Source: Ailanthus altissimus (taxonomy: Eukaryota; Streptophyta; Magnoliopsida; Sapindales; Simaroubaceae). From it: DNA of 64,000 nt. The DNA lies in contig OX327709.1 of NCBI GenBank assembly GCA_946807835.1, positions 20,523,501 through 20,587,500 on the forward strand. The letters run 5' to 3'. Position 1 is the stretch's first letter. Every line of letters starts with the position of its first letter. This document shows, piece by piece, positions 17,691 to 30,979 of the stretch. The notes below the pieces were generated by a model. The model saw only the letters and a list, made by a program, of their open reading frames with translations, was not told the origin of the DNA and ran no database searches. Both the position numbers and the translations under genes were made by a program.

Positions 17691-19439
17691 ATTTGACAAG
17701 TACATAAGTTAATTAAATTATAGTTGCAAATTGGGTGGGCATAGTTTGGTGATAATTTCAATTAAATATGTAGTTAAATTTAAATTAATATAATGTTGAA
17801 ATTCATTTATTATTTTTGTTAATTAATATGATTTATAAATATTATAATGATACATTTGCCTATCGTGTGGTGGCGCACTCCAACGATAGGTTACGTCTTG
17901 CCTTGATGTAACTATAGAAAATTGTCAATGGTTATTTGTCATAACCAGGCAGGTAATGTCCTCTTTTCTAGAGTTTCTAAATTGCCATACATGCTTTCAG
18001 TACCAATTGCTAAAGCCTAGTCAATCTAAAAAGGTTTATCACAAGCTAAGATGTTATGTTATACTAAGCTTTAGATTGAAACAGATGCAGCTATTATGGT
18101 TATTATATTATCTCCAAGACAAGCTCATGCTTAGAATTGGAATTTATACTACATTTTAATTGTTCGAGTTCCTTTCACTCTTTCAAAGTTTATTTTAATC
18201 TTTGAAATACCAATCGAACAGCTCATGAACTTGCAAATATTGCTTTAGTATACTTATCTGATGGTACTTGGATCATAACTTTTTCAAATTTTATAGAATA
18301 AATTTATTATAGAGAATTTGAATCCTCAAGTTTTTGATTAAATAAAATTATATTATTTCTTCAAAATAATAATAAGAACAACAACGACAATAATAAAAAT
18401 TTAAGTGAAATTGATATTAGATTTATATACAATTATAATTGGAATTCAAAGTGAGAACGTGTATATATATAATTAGAATTGAAATTGGTATTAAAAGTTT
18501 AAGTTTGAAATTAAAATTATAAGTAAAATTAACATGATAATTGAATTTAAATTTAAAATTAGAAATATAATTATAAATGTAACTAAAATTAAAATTATAA
18601 TTACAACTGAAATTATAATTGCAATTTAAAATCTGTCAAATTAATTGAATGATTATGATAATTGATTATTATAAACACTTTTTTTTATTCTTCATCATAT
18701 CAAAATCTTTTTCAACTGGAAGTGCTGCTACTCTTTTTCAATTGAGAGTGTTAGTGCTTTTTTTAATTGGGAGTGCCACTGCCCTTTTTTTACCCTTACT
18801 TTCTCTGTTTTATTGCTTGCAAAAGTTCATTCATCTTCTCTATTAACATTAATCATCTTTCTCTTCTCATTAATATAAATCGACTTTCTTAAAGTTGTGA
18901 AATTCACCTTATTAAGCATGCCTCTTTAGAACTTTTATATTATTCTTTTACATAAACAAATAAAAAATTTAATCTTCTCTAATTACCGTATTATTATTTG
19001 ATGATCAATTATATTTTATAGTGTTAGTTAACTTCAAATCAGATAATTAACTGAAAATCAAAGTTGCTTAATCTGCGATTAAGGTTAGAATTTATATTCA
19101 ATTCTTATTTTTGTTTAAGTTTACAATTAATTGTTTTATTATTTCATATCATGTATCTTACTTGATTTGAGTATCGTTCAATTCCAATTTTATATTTTTA
19201 TGATTTGGGTATCTATATTTGTGCCAATGATTGAAAATTAAGAGATAATTAGGGTTTATGTTGTCTTAGCTAATAATTTAGAAGTAGGCCTTTAAAATAA
19301 AACATTAATTTTCACAAAAGAAATATGAATTTAAAATACACTCTTATGAATAACATAAATATGAAGAAGTCACTTAGGTGAAATCCATATTATAAGCTAT
19401 TGACAATAATCACCATGCCAATTAAGTTTCAATATTAGT

Positions 19440-19760
19440 AAATTAATTAAATAATAAATACAAATTTAACTTTTCTGCCTTCACACAATACAAATTAATA
19501 CTATATCCTAGATTACATTAATTTTTTTTTTTATCTGCACATAATACAAATTAATAGCAAATCATAAATTACATATACAAAAAAATAATAAGTACCAAGC
19601 TAATTTGATTTTTCTATTTGCACATAGTACTAATTATAGTAAATTATAGATTACATGTACAATAAATTAATAAATAAATAACACCACTTCCAATTTAACT
19701 TTTCTCTCTGCATACAATAGAAACTAATCTTCAATCATGAATTTAACATTTCTACCTGCA
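19440..19760 (+). repeat. Degenerate tandem repeat inside the CACTA element
   Basis: About four units of 70-110 bases each carry a TTTTCTNNCTGCACA-like block, an ATACAAATTAATA-like block and an AAATCATAAATTACAT-like block. Confidence 0.6.
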
Positions 19761-20003
19761 CATTTCAAAACTATTCATTATCCCTACAAAACAATTTAAA
19801 AAGTAGAACATTCCCTTTTGGTTTTCTGTAACTAAAGCGAAAACAAAAATAACTAAAACAACTAAACCCACATATGTAGAAAGCTTCTGTAATCTAAAGC
19901 AAAAACACAAAATTAAAACAACTACAACCCATATCTGATTAATATGTATATATATTATGTTCATTTTAAAAACCACCAATGACAATATAAACTCTTCCAA
20001 CCA

Positions 20004-20025
20004 ATATATATATATATATATATGA
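20004..20025. repeat. (TA)n microsatellite
   Basis: A pure TA run; a second shorter one follows at about 20128-20141. Confidence 0.95.
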
Positions 20026-20689
20026 GCATAGTAGAAAGAGGAAATATAAAAGACATTTTTTTTATAGATAATAATTAGAATGGCGTGACGTACAAGTCTC
20101 TTATAATAAATATAAATAAATAACCAATATATATATATATTGGAAGTTCTTATAAAATTTATATCTTCATCAGCAAGCAAATTAAAACATAACAATCCAG
20201 CAGTATGATACCAAGTTTTTAATGCATCAAATCCATTTTTGTACTTAAGAAAATTTTACATGTTAGTTTATTGTTCTAATTTTGTTATATTTTAATATAT
20301 ATAGACTTATATCCACCTAAGAAAAATGATCATGGCCCTACATATGAGTTAGATCTAAATTATATTATTAGAGCGGATAATTTTAACCATTTCAACACAA
20401 CACCAAAAAGTCATAGGACTATTGGCAGCAAAACTATCTAGTGAGTGGGCCACATCGTTCAAAATTTGCTTCCTTTCGTATTTAGGCTTATAGCCATATA
20501 TCATGGAGTGAAAGCATGGAGTTATTAAAAAAAAAACTCTTAGTATATATTTATGTTAATATTTATTTTTATTTTTAAATGTTGATGTTTGTTTTTATTG
20601 ATTACAAGTATTTTCATTTATTCATAAATACGGAATAAAATAGATTTGAATTTTGAGCAATATCATGTAGTTATGTGTTTATTGATATT

Positions 20690-21380
20690 ATGGGTGAACA
20701 TTATTGTGCTCGTCAATACAAATTGAAAGGAAATTATACTAAGTTTCAGTTACATGAAGAGATACTTCAACATTCTTCCAATAAGATCTCCAATGAGGAT
20801 TGAAAATATTTATGCAATTTTTGGTTCAATAAAAAGTATCAAGTATTAAATAGTTCATATTTTAATTTTTTTCTTTTAGATATGTTAATACTTTAATTAA
20901 CTATTTTGAAGAAGAGAAAGTTTGATATTGATGATGCGGAATTCTTATTTTCACTTGATAATTATGGTGAATTTGTGAGATATGAGATTTTGATATCTTA
21001 GTTGTGCATTGTGAATATTATGAAGATGAATCGGTGGGGTATGAAATTTTAATATTTTTATTGTGTATTATGAATATTTTGAAGATGAATTGGTAGAATA
21101 TGAGACTTTAATATCTTTGTTGTATATTATTTTCCATGTACTATAAGGTGTTTATATTCAAATATGGGTGAGATGTTGTCAAACTTTTGATAGATTAATT
21201 TTAATTTAGGGAATATTATTGTTTTATTTTATATTAAAATTTACTTTCTTTCAAGCTAAGTGTAAGAATAATGCTGAAAATAGGAAGAAATTCCCATACA
21301 ACCATTATAATAGATCTAAATCATTTGTTGCTTATCGTGAAGAGAACTATAAGATAGATATACTTTCAATTCATATTGTA
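20690..21380 (+). pseudogene. En/Spm-type plant transposase remnant (Transposase_24-like)
   Basis: Translated pieces resemble the plant Ptta/En/Spm transposase family. Around 20720-20840 a frame reads KGNYTKFQLHEEILQ and then DWKYLCNFWFN, like the region before the conserved core. At 21249-21345 a frame reads KCKNNAENRKKFPYNH then SKSFVAYREE, matching the family pattern of a charged N-rich stretch followed by GSKSFxxxREE. The frames are broken by stops and AT-rich insertions, so nothing functional remains. The assignment rests on motif memory, not on a database search. Confidence 0.65.
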
Positions 21381-22229
21381 GCAATATTTTACATATTTTG
21401 CTATATATTATATATTTGGTTTAAATAACATAGTGAGAACGATGAAGCACAAAGCTTTACAAATTTATTTCGTGCCATTTATTATAGTGCTAATAAAAAA
21501 TGAGTAAATTCTAAGATTCAATTAAAATATGTAAATTTTTTTTATTCTTATTATTTATTTTAATTTTATATGTTTGATATTAAGTTTTTTATAAGCATTA
21601 TTGATTTCTTAACGTAAGGATACTATTATTTTAATTTATAAGATAAAATAGTACAACTTCAAGAGTAGTGTAATAATGAGGTATTTGAATAATTTAATAA
21701 TAAATAATTATCTCAAGAGGTGTTTAGGAAGTGCTTGGAGTATGGAGGCCACCATCCCATCCCGTCTACAAGAAAAAGATTAGTCAAAATGAATAAACAT
21801 TATATAGTGAGCTAAAAATAACAAAGATAGAACTATAAGAGACAAAATCTCATATTGAAAGTTCAGTCACAACAAAATATTATTGATGATTTATCTACCT
21901 AACTTAACTAGTTCTAATCTATTATAAATAGGATTCTTCTAGGTGATATGATTTCATTGTTACAGCCATTCCAATCATGAATGTTTTTTCTTTATTTGAG
22001 TTTTGTACTAAATTATTCTTTCATTATTCTTATTAATCATATTATGTATACTTTTACACAATTATAATATATGTGTTCTATTCATAATTGCTTTAAACAA
22101 GAGTTTAATATAAATATTTATCATTTTATTCATCAAATAAATCAGAAAATACATCAATTTGAAATTATAAAATGAATATTAATTTTATATTATTATATTA
22201 AAAAATTAAATGTAAATAAAATTATTTAA

Positions 22230-23205
22230 TATGTAAACAAAATAGTCACAAAATTTTAACATAGTTAAAAAATTTGTGATTAAGAACTTTTATCCATGTA
22301 AAAAACTTTTTAGCCACAATATATTTTATATCTACGACAAATAATCTCATGGCTAAACAAATATTTCTATGACTAAATACTAAAATATTCCGCCACTAAA
22401 TTTTTATGACTAAATGTTTATTTATTGAGCCACAAAGATTTCTTTGCTAAATAAGAAAATATTTGGCTATGACATTTTTGTGGTTAATAATATGACATTT
22501 AATCACAAAATTTTTGTGGTTGAATATTTCTTATTTAGCCACAAAGATTTTGTGGCTAAATAATACGATATTTAGCTACGAAGGTTTCGTGGTTAATATT
22601 CTCTTATTTAGCCACAATGATTTCGTGTCTCAATATTTAGGCACAAAAATTTTATGTCTAAATAAGAGAACATTTAACTACATAAATTTTATGGCTAAAT
22701 AATATATTTTTAGTCACAAACTATTAATGACTATATAGTATTTCTTTAGCCATGAAGAATTCCATAGCTAAATAATGTATTTTTAGCAATGAAAATGATT
22801 TAGTTACGAAATTTGCAATAAAATATTTGTCTCCAATGATCAAAGATCCAAGTCTCAAATAGTATTTTAACCACGAAATTATTCATGGCTAAGAAATTTT
22901 TCTTTAGCATAAAAAAATTTGTGATTAAATAGTGCATCTTTACCAACAAAAATAATTTAGCCACAAAATTTTGAACAAAACTTTTCTCTATAATGACGAA
23001 GGAAACAAATATCAAATAGTTTTTACCCATGAAATAATTTTGTAGTTATTTATCTTTAACTTTAAAATTTATATTTTGTGTGTAAATATAATCTACCATG
23101 TACTACAGGTGGCAGCACTCGCCAAGAACTCCTTCCATGGTTAAATCTATTTAGTCATGGAAATGTAATTTTTAGCCATAATATTAATTGTAGTTAAAAT
23201 CCAAT
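22230..23205. repeat. Right subterminal repeat array of the CACTA element
   Basis: Same GCCAC/GTGGC motif family as the left array, here often as near-complete palindromes such as TTAGCCACAAAG followed by TTTGTGGCTAAA at 22535-22561. Confidence 0.88.
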
Positions 23206-23218
23206 TTTTTTTGTAGTG

Positions 23219-24171
23219 AAAGTTCTAAATACGTAGATGTGCTTTAGTCTTTATAAATTTTAAAAGCTAACATTTTAAATTCTTATAAATAGATATTGAT
23301 CTATACAATTTTAAAATGTTCTCAAGGAGCTCCAACAATTTTTGAAGTGGTTTCTATCTTTTAAGCCCTTTAAAACGTACCATTTTTCTTTTACCTAACA
23401 GGTTTAAAAGATAGGTATTTTAGCTTCCTATATATGAATAAACCTTAACTAGCATAATATTTGTAAGACAACATTTTGGCACCCTAGTTTGACTCTGACT
23501 CTAGACTTGAAAGATTCAAACCTTAATAAGTATTCAAGCCTATTTAAATGAATCGTGGAAGTAACTTTTTTCTCACAACTCTACTACAGTAACTCAAGTT
23601 TGCTACAATAACATGAGATTGTAGATTTCTCCATTTTCTCTCATCTTTGAATGCAGACTTTCTTCTCTACTTTTATACCTTTGTTTTTCATATATTTTTT
23701 TTATTGGTGTTCCAATAAATTGTAGCTCTATTTTTTATCAATTTAGGTGGTTCTAAACTCCAACAATCCTGTCTATCGATCCACTATTATAACTATTATT
23801 GCCCATAATCCAATCTCCGATCGTCAGCACAAATTTGGGTTACGGGTTTTTGATGAAGATCTATCGACAAATTGCTTCCAACTTCCCTACGTGTGCTATA
23901 TAAATAAAGTAACACAGTTTATTTTTCTACATAATTTCTTTTGATAAAAAGCCAATACTATTATTACCTGGTTTATTTTATGATTATACTGGAGTTGTTG
24001 TTATTCTCGCTATTTTTCGTCAACTACTGTTGTTAGCTACATTGATTTTCAGCAGCTATAGTAACTTTCAGTTGCTATAATGTTTTTTGGCCACTACAAT
24101 GCTTCCTATTTAGTTCCAGCAACACAAGTGTGGTTGTCTTCTTTAACTCTCTTCTCCAACATTGGCTATCA
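23219..24171. other. Spacer between the CACTA element and the LINE
   Basis: No gene recognised. The later part may be the 5' UTR of the LINE, since nothing separates the two, but the exact LINE start is not visible. Confidence 0.5.
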
Positions 24172-25588
24172 TGACTGACCTTTTGAAGGAAATGACAAGT
24201 TTGATTGCTTTATACAAAGAGAAGCAACTTAAAATTCTTAATGAGAAGCCTGCGGTTCTTGCTAAAAGATCGTTTGCTTCGATCTTATCTAATATTCCAA
24301 AAACATTATGCTTCCATCACAACTTTTAGTTCGTTGTATTAAAGGCGACTAGATGTTCATAAAAATATATAAAGAAGAATACCGAAATCGTATTAATCAA
24401 AGTAAATCTAATCTAATAGGTTGATTTGTTTTAGAAAATGGTTTACAATTTATTAAGGTAGAAGATCTGAAATCAAGACTTTAAAAATTGTGGAATCCTA
24501 CACAAATGTGGAATCTCTTCCACTATCAAAAAGTTTTTATATACTTTATTTTGAAGATATTTCTAACATGCAAAGTGTTAGAGGTGGTGGTACTTACATG
24601 TTAAATTTGGGATCTTTTCATCTTTATCAGTGGCAACTGGATTTCAATCCATACAATACTAAAATTCATAGAAACTCTCAGGTATGATTCAAATTTATAG
24701 TCTTAGTTGAAAATATTAGAGCCCAAAGATCATAATGAGTACTGAAAAATGTGTTGGTATGCCGTTGTAATTGGATAAAGATACTCAAGAATGAGTCTAT
24801 AGATTCTATGCTAGGATATTTATTGAGGTTGATGTTTTTAGGCCTTTACCGCAATTCTTAACAGTTGAGCAAGAAGGCTTTGATTTTCAAGTGAAGGTTT
24901 ACTATAAAAATGTACCATCAAAATGCTTTGATTGTGGTAAGATTGGACATGACATCTTCAAATGTCAACACCAGAATTCTACTCAGTGTCGTCTAATTGT
25001 ACAAAGTTGAGAGAAAAAATTGGTCCACACAAAAACTGAGTGAACCAATTGTGTCATCGAATGATGCAAACAAATTTAAGGTTTATTCTCTTCCATTCGC
25101 AAGTAAAGAGATTGATTAAGTAACAAAGGGCTTAATTATTATTGACACTAATATGGCTAATAATAGAGACAAGACAGTTCAACTACATTAAGATCCTGAA
25201 CCTGAAATGGTAGAGCGAATTAAGGATCACAAGTGTAAGGACAGTGATGTAGTTTCACAAAAAAAATGTTTAAAAAAGATACAATAAGAGACAATCAGAT
25301 TAGGAGTAAAAGTTTAGAAGCAGCTAATAATGGTAATTTACATGGTGCTACAAAGGATTCATAGATGATAGAAGACCAAAGATTGAAAAGATATGACGAT
25401 AGTGAGGCTAGGTTAACAGCTTTGAAAGATATAGATGAGATGAGTACCTTTTATAAAGATCTCCAAAAAGTGGTGAGCATTTTAACTAAGCTGCCAATAA
25501 AAGATGGCTTTACAATAGCCATGTCTCACAAAAAGATATTATGGGTGAAGAAAAAGGACATTAAAGTGATATATACCTTGCAAAATTA
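24172..25588 (+). pseudogene. LINE ORF1 remnant (DUF4283 and CCHC zinc knuckle)
   Basis: The start MTDLLKEMTSLIALYKEKQ lies near 24171. A DUF4283-like segment spans about 24440-24780 (LPLSKSFYILYFEDIS, then WQLDFNPYNTKIHRNSQV). The zinc knuckle CFDCGKIGHDIFKC at about 24930-24965 has the C-X2-C-X4-H-X4-C spacing. In a live element this protein binds the LINE RNA. Several stops and frameshifts are present. The last open stretch, 25365-25589, is lysine-rich with no known fold. Confidence 0.82.
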
Positions 25589-25606
25589 AGACTCTGCTAC
25601 AAAATA

Positions 25607-28148
25607 ATGAAGATCCTCTATTGGAACATTAAAGGCGACCAACTCCCAATGTCGTAATGAATTAGCCAATTTGTGTTACCTTTACAAACCTTTACAAACC
25701 TTTATTTGTGACTATTAGTGAACCCATGACTACTTTTGAATCAATTCATAACTCTTATTAGAGATCTTTACATCCTTCTTTAGTATACCAACAAGAAACA
25801 CTCTTCATAAGTTGTGAATTTTCAAAAGTGATATTGTAATAGAGGTGGATGTTATTACTACTGGTTCTTAATATCTTACTATCAGGATAATTATTGACTC
25901 ATACAATTGTCACTTATCTTTTATTTATGCAACCACTAAATATGTTCAATGCCGAGAGCTTTGAACTAATCTTAGTCAAGCTTCCTATCAATCTTCTTGG
26001 TTAGTAATCGATGTCTCAATGCAATAATATGTTCATGAACAAAATGGAGGGGTTTTTTTTAAGACTTCTTTCATGCTCAGACTTTAGGGATTTTATTGAT
26101 TCTTGTGATTTTATAAAGCTTCTGTTGTCAGGTTTATTTTTTACGTAGGCAAGAACCACGGTTGCTGATAGGATATTTGGAATTTCATCTCATGTGTTGT
26201 ACTTTCTCATATAGTCTCTAATCACTCTTCATTGGTTATTTCTTTTGCGTCTTTTAATAGTACATCGGCATTTCGATTCTAATCTATGTGGACTTTACAT
26301 TCAAGATTTAAGGATATAGTTGCTAATATTTGGCATTCAATCCTTTGTTATGAATGTCCAATGTTTATGGTTATAGAAAAACTATGTGTCCTCAAAAGAC
26401 ACTTACGTAGAGAAAATTGAAAAGTATTTAGAAATGTCCATGATTGCTTAAAGAAAGCTCGAGATAATCTTGCTTCAATCCAAGGTGACATTGGTTTAAG
26501 GGAAGCCTTTAACGATTTACTTGAAGTTAAGGTAGTAGCAAAGTTAGAGGTCCTTTATGCTTTATGGATGCAAGCTGAGTTTTGACGAGATCATGCAAGA
26601 ATCAAATAGCTAAAGGAGGGAGATAAATGCACACAAAAATTTTATTGTTACGCAAGAACTCAAGCAGTTAAATCTCACATTAATGGTGCTTGGAATGATA
26701 ACATGCAAAATGTCACTGACCGCATTATTGATAACATGGAAGATGTTAATGATAACATGTAATTCATATTTATCAGGTTTGCAATCAAATTCCATCATTT
26801 GTTTTAGATTCAGACAATGAGATTTTGTCTAATATCTCTTCTAATGAAGATGTGTGGATGGCTACCTTTTCGTTGGGCCTTTCTAGTACCAGGACCAGAT
26901 GGTTTTCCTGGTATGTTCTTTCAGTATTATAAGGAGATACTTAAAAGAGATGTTGCTCTTGGTATCTAATAATTTTTTAGTAAGAACTTTATGCCCCCCC
27001 CCCCCACCCTCTCCCAATTTAAATTCTAGCTTTATTGTGTTAATTCTTAAGACAATTGATGCAATCACTGTTAACCAATTTTGGCTGATAGCTTTAGCAA
27101 ATTTCTTCTTTAAGATTATTATCAAAATTATTATTGATAGATTAATAGTTCTTATGTTTAATCTAGTCACACAAAATTAGATGACGTTTATTCATGGTAG
27201 GAAAATTCATAATTGTATATCAATGATATCAAAGGGCGTTAATTTAGTAAATAGGAAAGTGATTGATGGTAACATTGGCATGAAGCTGGATATTTCTAAA
27301 GCCTCTGATACAATTAGTTGGGATTTTCTTCTGCAGGTTCTTAATTACTTTGGTTTCAATAAAAAAATTTATTGGTTGAACTTCCATCATTCTTAGATCT
27401 TCTCACTTATTTATTATGGTTAATGGCTCTCTAATATATTTTTTCAGTTATGATAGAGGGGTTCGCCAAGGAAACCCTTTATCCTCTTTGCTTTTTTGCT
27501 AGACTGATGATGCTCTTTCTCGTGACATTTAAACTTTGGTGATACTAAGAAGATAGCAACCATATTAGTTCCAATAGGGTGTTTGGCTCTTTCTCATATT
27601 TTATATATGGATGATATAATCATTTTTTTAAAGGTGACACCAATTCTTTTAGATCCCTTATGAACCTTCTTAAACAATATAGTATAGCTTTGGGACAAGT
27701 AATTAATAAGAAGAAAAGCCAATGTTTCATTGGTAAATATATTGCTCATCGTTGTCGAGATATTTCAGCTCAATTAAGGTTCTCTCATAGCAACTTTTCT
27801 TTCACTTATTTGGGACTTCCTATTTTTAGAGGTTATCTACATAGTCAACACTTACAAACTCTAGTAGATAAGGCATGCGCACGTCTTTGTGGTTAGAAAG
27901 GTAAAATTCTTTCAATGGCTTTTAGAATCGAGTTAGACCGCATAGTATTTTAAACTACTATTCATCATAATTTCAAGGTATATCTTTGGTCTAATTCTCT
28001 TCTTAAGAGGTTGAATAGTTGGTCTCACAGTTTTATCATCTTGGGAGATCATTGCTCTCGCAAGATGACTTTGATGTCTTGAAATAGGCTTAGCATGTCA
28101 AAGGAATTAGGTGGAGTAGGTCTTCGTAGATTTGATTAACTTAATAAA
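25607..28148 (+). pseudogene. LINE ORF2 remnant, endonuclease and reverse transcriptase part
   Basis: It opens MKILYWNIKG, the usual start of the plant LINE endonuclease. The reverse transcriptase follows from about 26620, with PGPDGFPGMFFQ at about 26885-26925, GVRQGNPLSSLLF at 27458-27496 and the catalytic YMDD at about 27604-27615. The segment ending near 27895 (FTYLGLPIFRG) is the normal stretch after the active site. Stops are frequent, and a run of 12 or more C at about 26994-27005 breaks the frame. The reading frame is cut at 28148 by a solo LTR and resumes at 30980. Confidence 0.85.
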
Positions 28149-30979
28149 TGTAGTAACCAGTATCCACGACTGGTAAGAATAAGTATTTATATATGTATAA
28201 ATATACGTATTTTATTTGTATGTTGGTGATACTTGAATTATATATTGTTATTAGTAATATTTTTATAGGTTAAGGATATACGATTAGTTTTGGGTTTATT
28301 TGTATGACTTTAGATTTATTTTAGGGACCAAATTGTTATACTTTGAAAGTTTTGGGGGCAAATTCGTAAATACCAAAAATTAGCCTCTTAGTATAAAAAT
28401 ACACTTTTGAACCCTAATTTACCATTTTTAGGTCGAGCTACCCATTTTAAGAGAGAGAAGAGAGAAATAGAGGAGAGAGAAAGAGGAGAAGAAGAAGAAA
28501 ATTAGAATTTTGAATTTCAAGAGGTATATCATACGTATTTCTCAATTTATTGGTATTAATTAAGTTAATTCCTTTAAGTTTTGATTTCTGAAAATATGTA
28601 TAATTGAGGATTTGTTGTGTATTTCGTAAGATCATATGAGAATTGATGATGATCTATAAGATAGTTTGATAAATCATGATGAATTGTGGAATTTCTGCTG
28701 GATAATCTCTTGATCTAGGAATTTTATAAATTGTTATGATTCGATTCTGGTTTTGAATTTTGCGTATATGAAATTAGACATGTTAAGGATCATCTGAGAC
28801 TTTGAATCGATTGCAAATTCTGGAAATTGAATTTATAGTGAATTTACCAAAATGACCCTGAAATTCTGGAAATTTCCTTTGTAAACAGTATGATACAGTG
28901 GAAAATAATTTTTGACCTACTGAATGATCTTTAAAAATTACGAATTTGTGGAATATGATAATTTTATATGTCTAATATGATATACTTGGAATTGAGAATT
29001 TGGATCAATGTGGTTGAAGTGTTATGAATTTCTAAAGTGTATCAGCTCATTGTAGTATTTGATTAACAGATTTTTAAAGTTATGAAATAAAATAGTTTTA
29101 AAATACTTTTGGCAGTTATTTGGAAGCCCAATATTTATCATGGACTGAGATATGTGTCAAGAGTAATTATGTGGTAGTTTTATAATTGTTGAGTTAGTAT
29201 ATGATTTTATAAAATTGGGAGATTGAATACTGTTCAGTAAGTATCTTGATCCTGTCAGGTTTGTAGTTTGGATTCGATGGTGTGTATGGAATGGATTGTG
29301 TAGGAATGTTGATATAATATTCATATATAAGAAGTATATATGAGTCAAGAATGATATATTCTGATTTCGGAGTATTTGGACATCATTTGATGTATTAGAA
29401 AATTTTGTTAAATGTAAGTGGTCAGAATGACAGGTTTTGAGAAACCAAATATTTAGACCAATTTGATGTGATAAATGCATTGTGTATAATTTTGTAAGCT
29501 ATTTAAAGTATTTTATGTGAATTGTGAGGCTTATGAAAGGATTAATCTCCATTGATAGGTTAAGGAGATTTAAGCCTTGTAGCTGAAAGTAAGTATACTA
29601 GACTTTTTACTGAAATCACAATAAACATAGTAATTGTTTTGTATGATTTTGCAAATGGGGTTAAGAATATGTTTATGTTATGTCAAAGTATATTTTGATA
29701 TGAAATGTGAATATATGTTTCTGAATGTGAGCATTGACATTGAGCATCGACATACATGTGTTTTTTTGTAAGTGAGCTTTCAAAATAAGATGTGTTTAAT
29801 AAAGAAAGCTTTTGAAGTGTAATATGTCCATGAGAAATATTTTGTATTTTGAAGGTACTTGAACTCACTGTTAACTTAGTAGGCATTTTATGTGATTTGT
29901 GGAGCCTTTATGTGTGGCCTTTCCTTTGGGATGGGTATATGTTATGTGTTCCGTATGTAGGGAGGATCCTATTGGTACCTAAAGGAAGAGTGAGTCATCA
30001 CATTCGTGTGGTGGCGTATTGGTGCATGTGAGAGGACTCACCGATGATCAGGGTGAGGGTTTGGCTTTTACCTTCGGGCATAAGCATTATATATGTGTTA
30101 TTCAAGACCTCACTTGTACTATTCCTCTCATACGGTATGTCACCTACGAGTGACATTTGGCTCATTATGTGATATGTGATATGTAAGTCCTACTAAGTAG
30201 TAGTTGAGTGATGGTATTCCTATTATGTGTTTTGAAAGAATGTGTAAGCGCTTACATGATATGTGATTTGATAAGATTATGATTTTGATTGATCACAGCA
30301 TATCATACATATGCATTGTGTACATATATGTATTTGTATTTGATATATGAAAAATTAGTATGCTTACTGAGTTTTATACTCATTATAGTTTATGGTGATT
30401 TCAGGTAAATAAGGTGTATGTGTGCTTAGCGGATTTGGCAAGGCTTCTGCTGTTCCTTGGGTTCCCTAAGTTGCTAGGTTACCGAGTGTTTCATTTGGGG
30501 ACACGTGGGATATGATATTTGATTTGTCCCTATTGAATAAATACTTATGTATTATTTCCTTGTGTGTGGATTGGATTTGGTTTAAGTTTTATAAAGTGTG
30601 GTTATTGGATGATTTTAAGTAAGAATTTGCAATGGATATATTCTGGGCTCCCGGTAACAAAGTTGCTACTGGTGACGTAGTAGAGTGTTAATCTCTGAGA
30701 AAACTCTGCGTATCTCCGGTTTAATAATTGTCCCAGTCATAATTCAATTGCTATAATTCTGAAAGAAATTGAAATGAATGTTTAAATATTGTCAAGAGAA
30801 GTTTATATTTATATGTTAGGTTATGGTTGATTTTAGTGTTGAACTTACTAGCAACTTGCTAAGGATTTCTGTGTTGAATGAAAGTTGAAAATTTTGTGTA
30901 ATATTATTTATGAGTGCACATGCAGTGAATGAATGTAAGTGATGTCGTGTGTCGGATCTTTTGGGTCTGGGGCGTAACA
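28149..30979 (+). mobile_element. 2.8 kb solo LTR inserted in the LINE
   Basis: It begins TGTAGTAACCAGTATCC and ends GGTCTGGGGCGTAACA, flanked on both sides by ATAAA (28144-28148 and 30980-30984), a perfect 5-bp target duplication. The LINE frame continues across it. No gag or pol and no second copy of the ends inside, so a single LTR is the best reading. The end sequence style fits Ty3/Gypsy LTRs. A second copy of this LTR starts at 62733 in the same orientation. Confidence 0.85.

Larger units (their letters stand above)
16326..23218. mobile_element. CACTA (EnSpm) DNA transposon
   Basis: The left end reads CACTATAAGAAAATTG and the complement of the right end reads CACTACAAAAAAAATTG, the diagnostic plant CACTA termini. 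The 3-bp flanks are AAA on both sides, the expected target duplication size. Long subterminal repeat arrays (16350-17690 and 22230-23205) also fit. The interior has only transposase traces, so this 6.9 kb copy would need a helper to move. Confidence 0.92.

Noticed and set aside
19752..20195. 147-codon minus-strand hydrophobic frame
   Set aside because: It is built largely from TA-rich simple sequence inside the CACTA element (Y/I runs) with no recognised family.
26899..27180. Overlapping plus and minus frames of 93 and 95 codons across the poly-C run
   Set aside because: The region is the decayed LINE reverse transcriptase; the C run only shifts frame and makes a chance proline or glycine stretch.
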